Source: an uncultured Lachnospiraceae bacterium (lineage in GTDB: Bacteria > Bacillota > Clostridia > Lachnospirales > Lachnospiraceae). Taken from it: DNA of 64,000 bases. How positions within the stretch are numbered: the stretch's first letter is position 1; each line of letters begins with the position of its first letter. Position numbers and translations under genes: made by a program. Positions 62,435 through 64,000 of the stretch are shown here, in pieces. Location: assembly GCA_902765725.1 (NCBI GenBank), contig CACXAT010000017.1:1-64000 (forward strand), written 5' to 3'. The notes under the pieces were generated by a model. The model searched no databases and was not told where the DNA came from. It was given only the letters and a program-made list of their open reading frames with translations.

Positions 62435-62454
62435 ATTACCCAGATTTGGGTAAT
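62435..62454. promoter_or_regulatory. Inverted repeat, probable operator
   Basis: ATTACCCA-GATT-TGGGTAAT, a perfect 8-bp inverted repeat with a 4-bp centre, 77 bp upstream of the XRE gene and 20 bp after the WYL remnant. Size and symmetry fit a dimeric HTH protein. Confidence 0.6.
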
Positions 62455-62530
62455 CCGTTATGCCATCATGATAATCGTCAGGGAGACCCCTGCAGTGGAG
62501 GTATAAGTTGCATGACGGAGGGGGACTATA

Positions 62531-62746
62531 ATGGTTATTCTGAAAAATAACCTGCGTGAATGCAGGAAGGAAGCTCATATTAAGCAGACTGAACTGGCTG
62601 CAGAGCTTGGGATCGCCCGTGAAACAATTGGAAAACTGGAGCGCGGAGACAACCAGAATCCGTGCTATCGGCTGGTATATGAAGTGGCATCCTATTTTGG
62701 GAAACAGGTTGAGGAGATTTTTCAGTATGAAGATGCCGGTGAATAA
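62531..62746 (+). CDS. XRE-family small transcriptional regulator
   Basis: 71 residues, almost all one Cro/CI helix-turn-helix: LRECRKEAHIKQTELAAELG, IARETIGKLERGDNQNPCYR, VYEVASYFGKQVEEIFQYED. This is the compact YozG/YgzD-like type common in Firmicutes. GGAGGGGGACTATA precedes ATG 62531. It probably binds the palindrome at 62435-62454 and controls itself or the element. Confidence 0.9.
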   Translation: MVILKNNLRECRKEAHIKQTELAAELGIARETIGKLERGDNQNPCYRLVYEVASYFGKQVEEIFQYEDAGE

Positions 62747-62889
62747 GCCGGAGTGAGGAGTCATGATGATAAAGAGCATAATGGGATGGGCATCTGCATC
62801 CATGTATGACCACATGCTGATGCTGTAGCGGTATTCTTCCTCTGATGATCGCTGCAGCGTCAGTAAATCTTATATCAGAGGTGGTCATT

Positions 62890-63141
62890 ATGGAAACAAG
62901 AGGCAGAGCATACAGAAGGTATCGCAGACATCTGGCAATCGTTCATAAGAAAGGTTTGTCGCGAAGGCTTATAGGAGAGGACTGGTTTCTGGTTGACGGA
63001 AAATACAGCAAAGGACATATAGGCTGCGGCTGCTGGTTGTGTAAACCGGGGAAGCGGTTCAGGAAACCATCGTGGGCTGATGAGCGGAAGTCTGCAGAAT
63101 ACAATCGGGATATTTCCGACTATGAAGATGGCAGATACTGA
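62890..63141 (+). CDS. Small basic protein with a Cys pair
   Basis: 83 residues from ATG 62890 (AGAGGTGGTCATT upstream; the earlier ATG 62845 lacks this). Arg/Lys-rich N-terminus (RGRAYRRYRRHLAIVHKKGL) and a CGCWLCKPGKRF motif that could bind zinc, then an acidic tail. Small proteins with this CGC-x2-C motif occur in Firmicute mobile elements, as far as I recall, without known function. It may bind nucleic acid. Confidence 0.6.
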   Translation: METRGRAYRRYRRHLAIVHKKGLSRRLIGEDWFLVDGKYSKGHIGCGCWLCKPGKRFRKPSWADERKSAEYNRDISDYEDGRY

Positions 63142-63177
63142 AATTCGGCCAGGGTTGAAATGCGATTGTGACAAGAA

Positions 63178-63217
63178 GAGAGGGCGCGGGAACCTGCATA
63201 GATTCCCGTGCCCTCTT
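63178..63217. terminator. Bidirectional terminator
   Basis: GAGGGCGCGGGAA / TTCCCGTGCCCTC stem between the convergent small-protein and repressor genes, T-rich on either side. Confidence 0.8.
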
Positions 63218-63231
63218 TGGAGAGAGTGTGT

Positions 63232-63933
63232 TTATCCGACGACTTTGCCGAAGATCTTGAAGCCTTTGTCCTCATCAATCTCAATCGGATCATATTTTTT
63301 GTTCAGAGAGATCAGTCTGATCGAATCACCGTTATCCTGATATTTCTTGCAATAGGCATTGCCATCATAATAGAAAATCCCGATTTCACCGTTGGCCAGT
63401 TCTTCCTGACGGTGGACCCAGACAGTCTGCCCATTTATATAGAGCGGTTCCATACTGTCACCGGCGAGAGTGATGCCGAAATCAGCAAGGTTTGAAACTT
63501 CACTTCCTACATCAATCATCTCATAGGCATCCGAATCCAGGTATTGTCCGGTGCCGGCTGAAGCTGCCAGATAGAACCGGGGCAGCTGCCGGTTGAAAGG
63601 CAGGATCTGTGCAGAAGGCCGTTTATAGAGATCATTCTGCAGCAGAAGACTTGCATAGTCGTAGATCTTTTCCATACCGGCGCTGTTTAGTTGCGTGAGA
63701 GGGTTGGCCTGGTCATATACGCCGAATGTTTCGTTGATATTATTAATCTGGTATACTTCGCAAAGCCGCAGAAACTGCCAGGCATTTGGCATGGAATCTC
63801 CCTTTTCCCAGTGACTGATGGACCCGGCTTTCACGTCCATTCCATATCTTTCCATCAAAAGAGCGGATACATCCTTCTGCTTGAAGTTCTTCTCTTTTCT
63901 CGCCATTGCAAGAATCTCACCAAATGAGAACAT
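63232..63933 (-). CDS. S24-type repressor (XRE helix-turn-helix plus LexA/CI-like peptidase)
   Basis: The 233-residue protein has an N-terminal HTH (FGEILAMARKEKNFKQKDVS, LLMERYGMDVKAGSISHWEK) and a C-terminal S24 domain with Ser in LAGDSMEPLYINGQTVWVHR and Lys in AYCKKYQD, the self-cleavage pair of LexA/CI. Such repressors hold mobile elements silent until DNA damage. ATG 63933 has GGGAG 7 bp upstream on the minus strand. An 8-bp palindrome TATCGATA (63949-63956) sits just upstream and may be part of its operator. The genes it represses probably lie to the right of the window. Confidence 0.9.
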   Translation of the reverse strand: MFSFGEILAMARKEKNFKQKDVSALLMERYGMDVKAGSISHWEKGDSMPNAWQFLRLCEVYQINNINETFGVYDQANPLTQLNSAGMEKIYDYASLLLQNDLYKRPSAQILPFNRQLPRFYLAASAGTGQYLDSDAYEMIDVGSEVSNLADFGITLAGDSMEPLYINGQTVWVHRQEELANGEIGIFYYDGNAYCKKYQDNGDSIRLISLNKKYDPIEIDEDKGFKIFGKVVG

Positions 63934-64000
63934 ATTTGATCTCCCGTCTATCGATATTTCAGTGGTCTGAGCTGCAGGCAGACTGCCCCGCAGTGTGAAT
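63934..64000. promoter_or_regulatory. Upstream region of the S24 repressor
   Basis: Short non-coding end of the window. It contains the ribosome binding site of the repressor gene and TATCGATA at 63949-63956. No promoter is complete here. Confidence 0.3.

Noticed and set aside
1..64000. CRISPR arrays, rRNA and tRNA genes
   Set aside because: I saw no regularly spaced repeats of 24-40 bp and no cloverleaf or rRNA sequence; a tRNA search program would settle the tRNA point.

Overview
The window looks like a chromosome segment of a Gram-positive, anaerobic, Lachnospiraceae-like member of the Clostridia. The evidence is the gene content: a GPH sugar symporter, AraC/GH39 and GH35 proteins, an NfeD/SPFH pair, two DUF6462-type proteins, strong AGGAGG-type ribosome binding sites and consensus sigma-A promoters. 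Assignment to family level is inference. By eye, bases 1 to about 41,040 are GC-rich with uniform codon use. From about 41,080 to the end the DNA is more AT-rich with different codon use, so this part reads as an acquired island joined to the chromosome just after lysS.

Core part (1-41,040). In order it holds: a Gfo/Idh/MocA oxidoreductase tail; a Ca2+-type P-type ATPase; a minus-strand group of exported or cell-surface genes (C39-like peptidase, SH3b lipid-free secreted protein, DHHW/AlgJ-like and MBOAT acyltransferase proteins); a sugar-use cluster (GH35-like glycosidase, two AraC regulators, one carrying a GH39-like domain that lacks both catalytic Glu residues, a GPH symporter and a flavoprotein); glmS; a BrxHI-like helicase with a BrxC/D-like ATPase; a nucleoside salvage run (udp, cdd, deoC) followed by a glycerophosphodiesterase, a peptidoglycan-binding protein and a permease; putP; a molybdenum-cofactor operon (moaA, MOSC-MogA fusion, MoeA/CinA-like protein, moaC) running into a DUF212 protein, NfeD and SPFH; then ornithine carbamoyltransferase, birA, dus, greA and lysS.

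Island part (41,080-64,000). It starts with a tandem 11-bp repeat, two DUF6462-like small proteins and a ParA/GNAT chimera. Next comes a complete type I restriction-modification locus (XRE regulator, hsdM, hsdS, tyrosine recombinase, silent hsdS halves, hsdR). Four copies of a 14-16 bp site flank the two C-terminal hsdS halves as inverted pairs. One half is in the expressed orientation and the other is flipped, which describes a phase-variable specificity switch driven by the recombinase lying between them. hsdR is followed by a run of same-strand, closely spaced genes: a membrane-anchored unknown, a GmrSD-like DUF262/DUF1524 protein, a small protein, a PD-(D/E)XK-like protein, an unknown coiled-coil protein, a second PD-(D/E)XK protein and an unknown. 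This is a candidate defence module. The window ends with a RecD2 helicase fused to a DUF4186-like domain, a broken WYL regulator, a small XRE regulator, a small Cys-rich basic protein and an S24-type repressor.

The most novel signal in the core is a pair of 190-260 bp elements (3541-3729 and 18324-18579, opposite strands). Both lie just after the stop codon of the gene upstream and share a conserved core with the same apical hairpin. Their basal stems differ in sequence but each still pairs, which suggests a structured RNA family or a hairpin-type mobile repeat. The second copy is bounded by an exact 12-bp direct repeat that duplicates the stop-codon region of the helicase gene.
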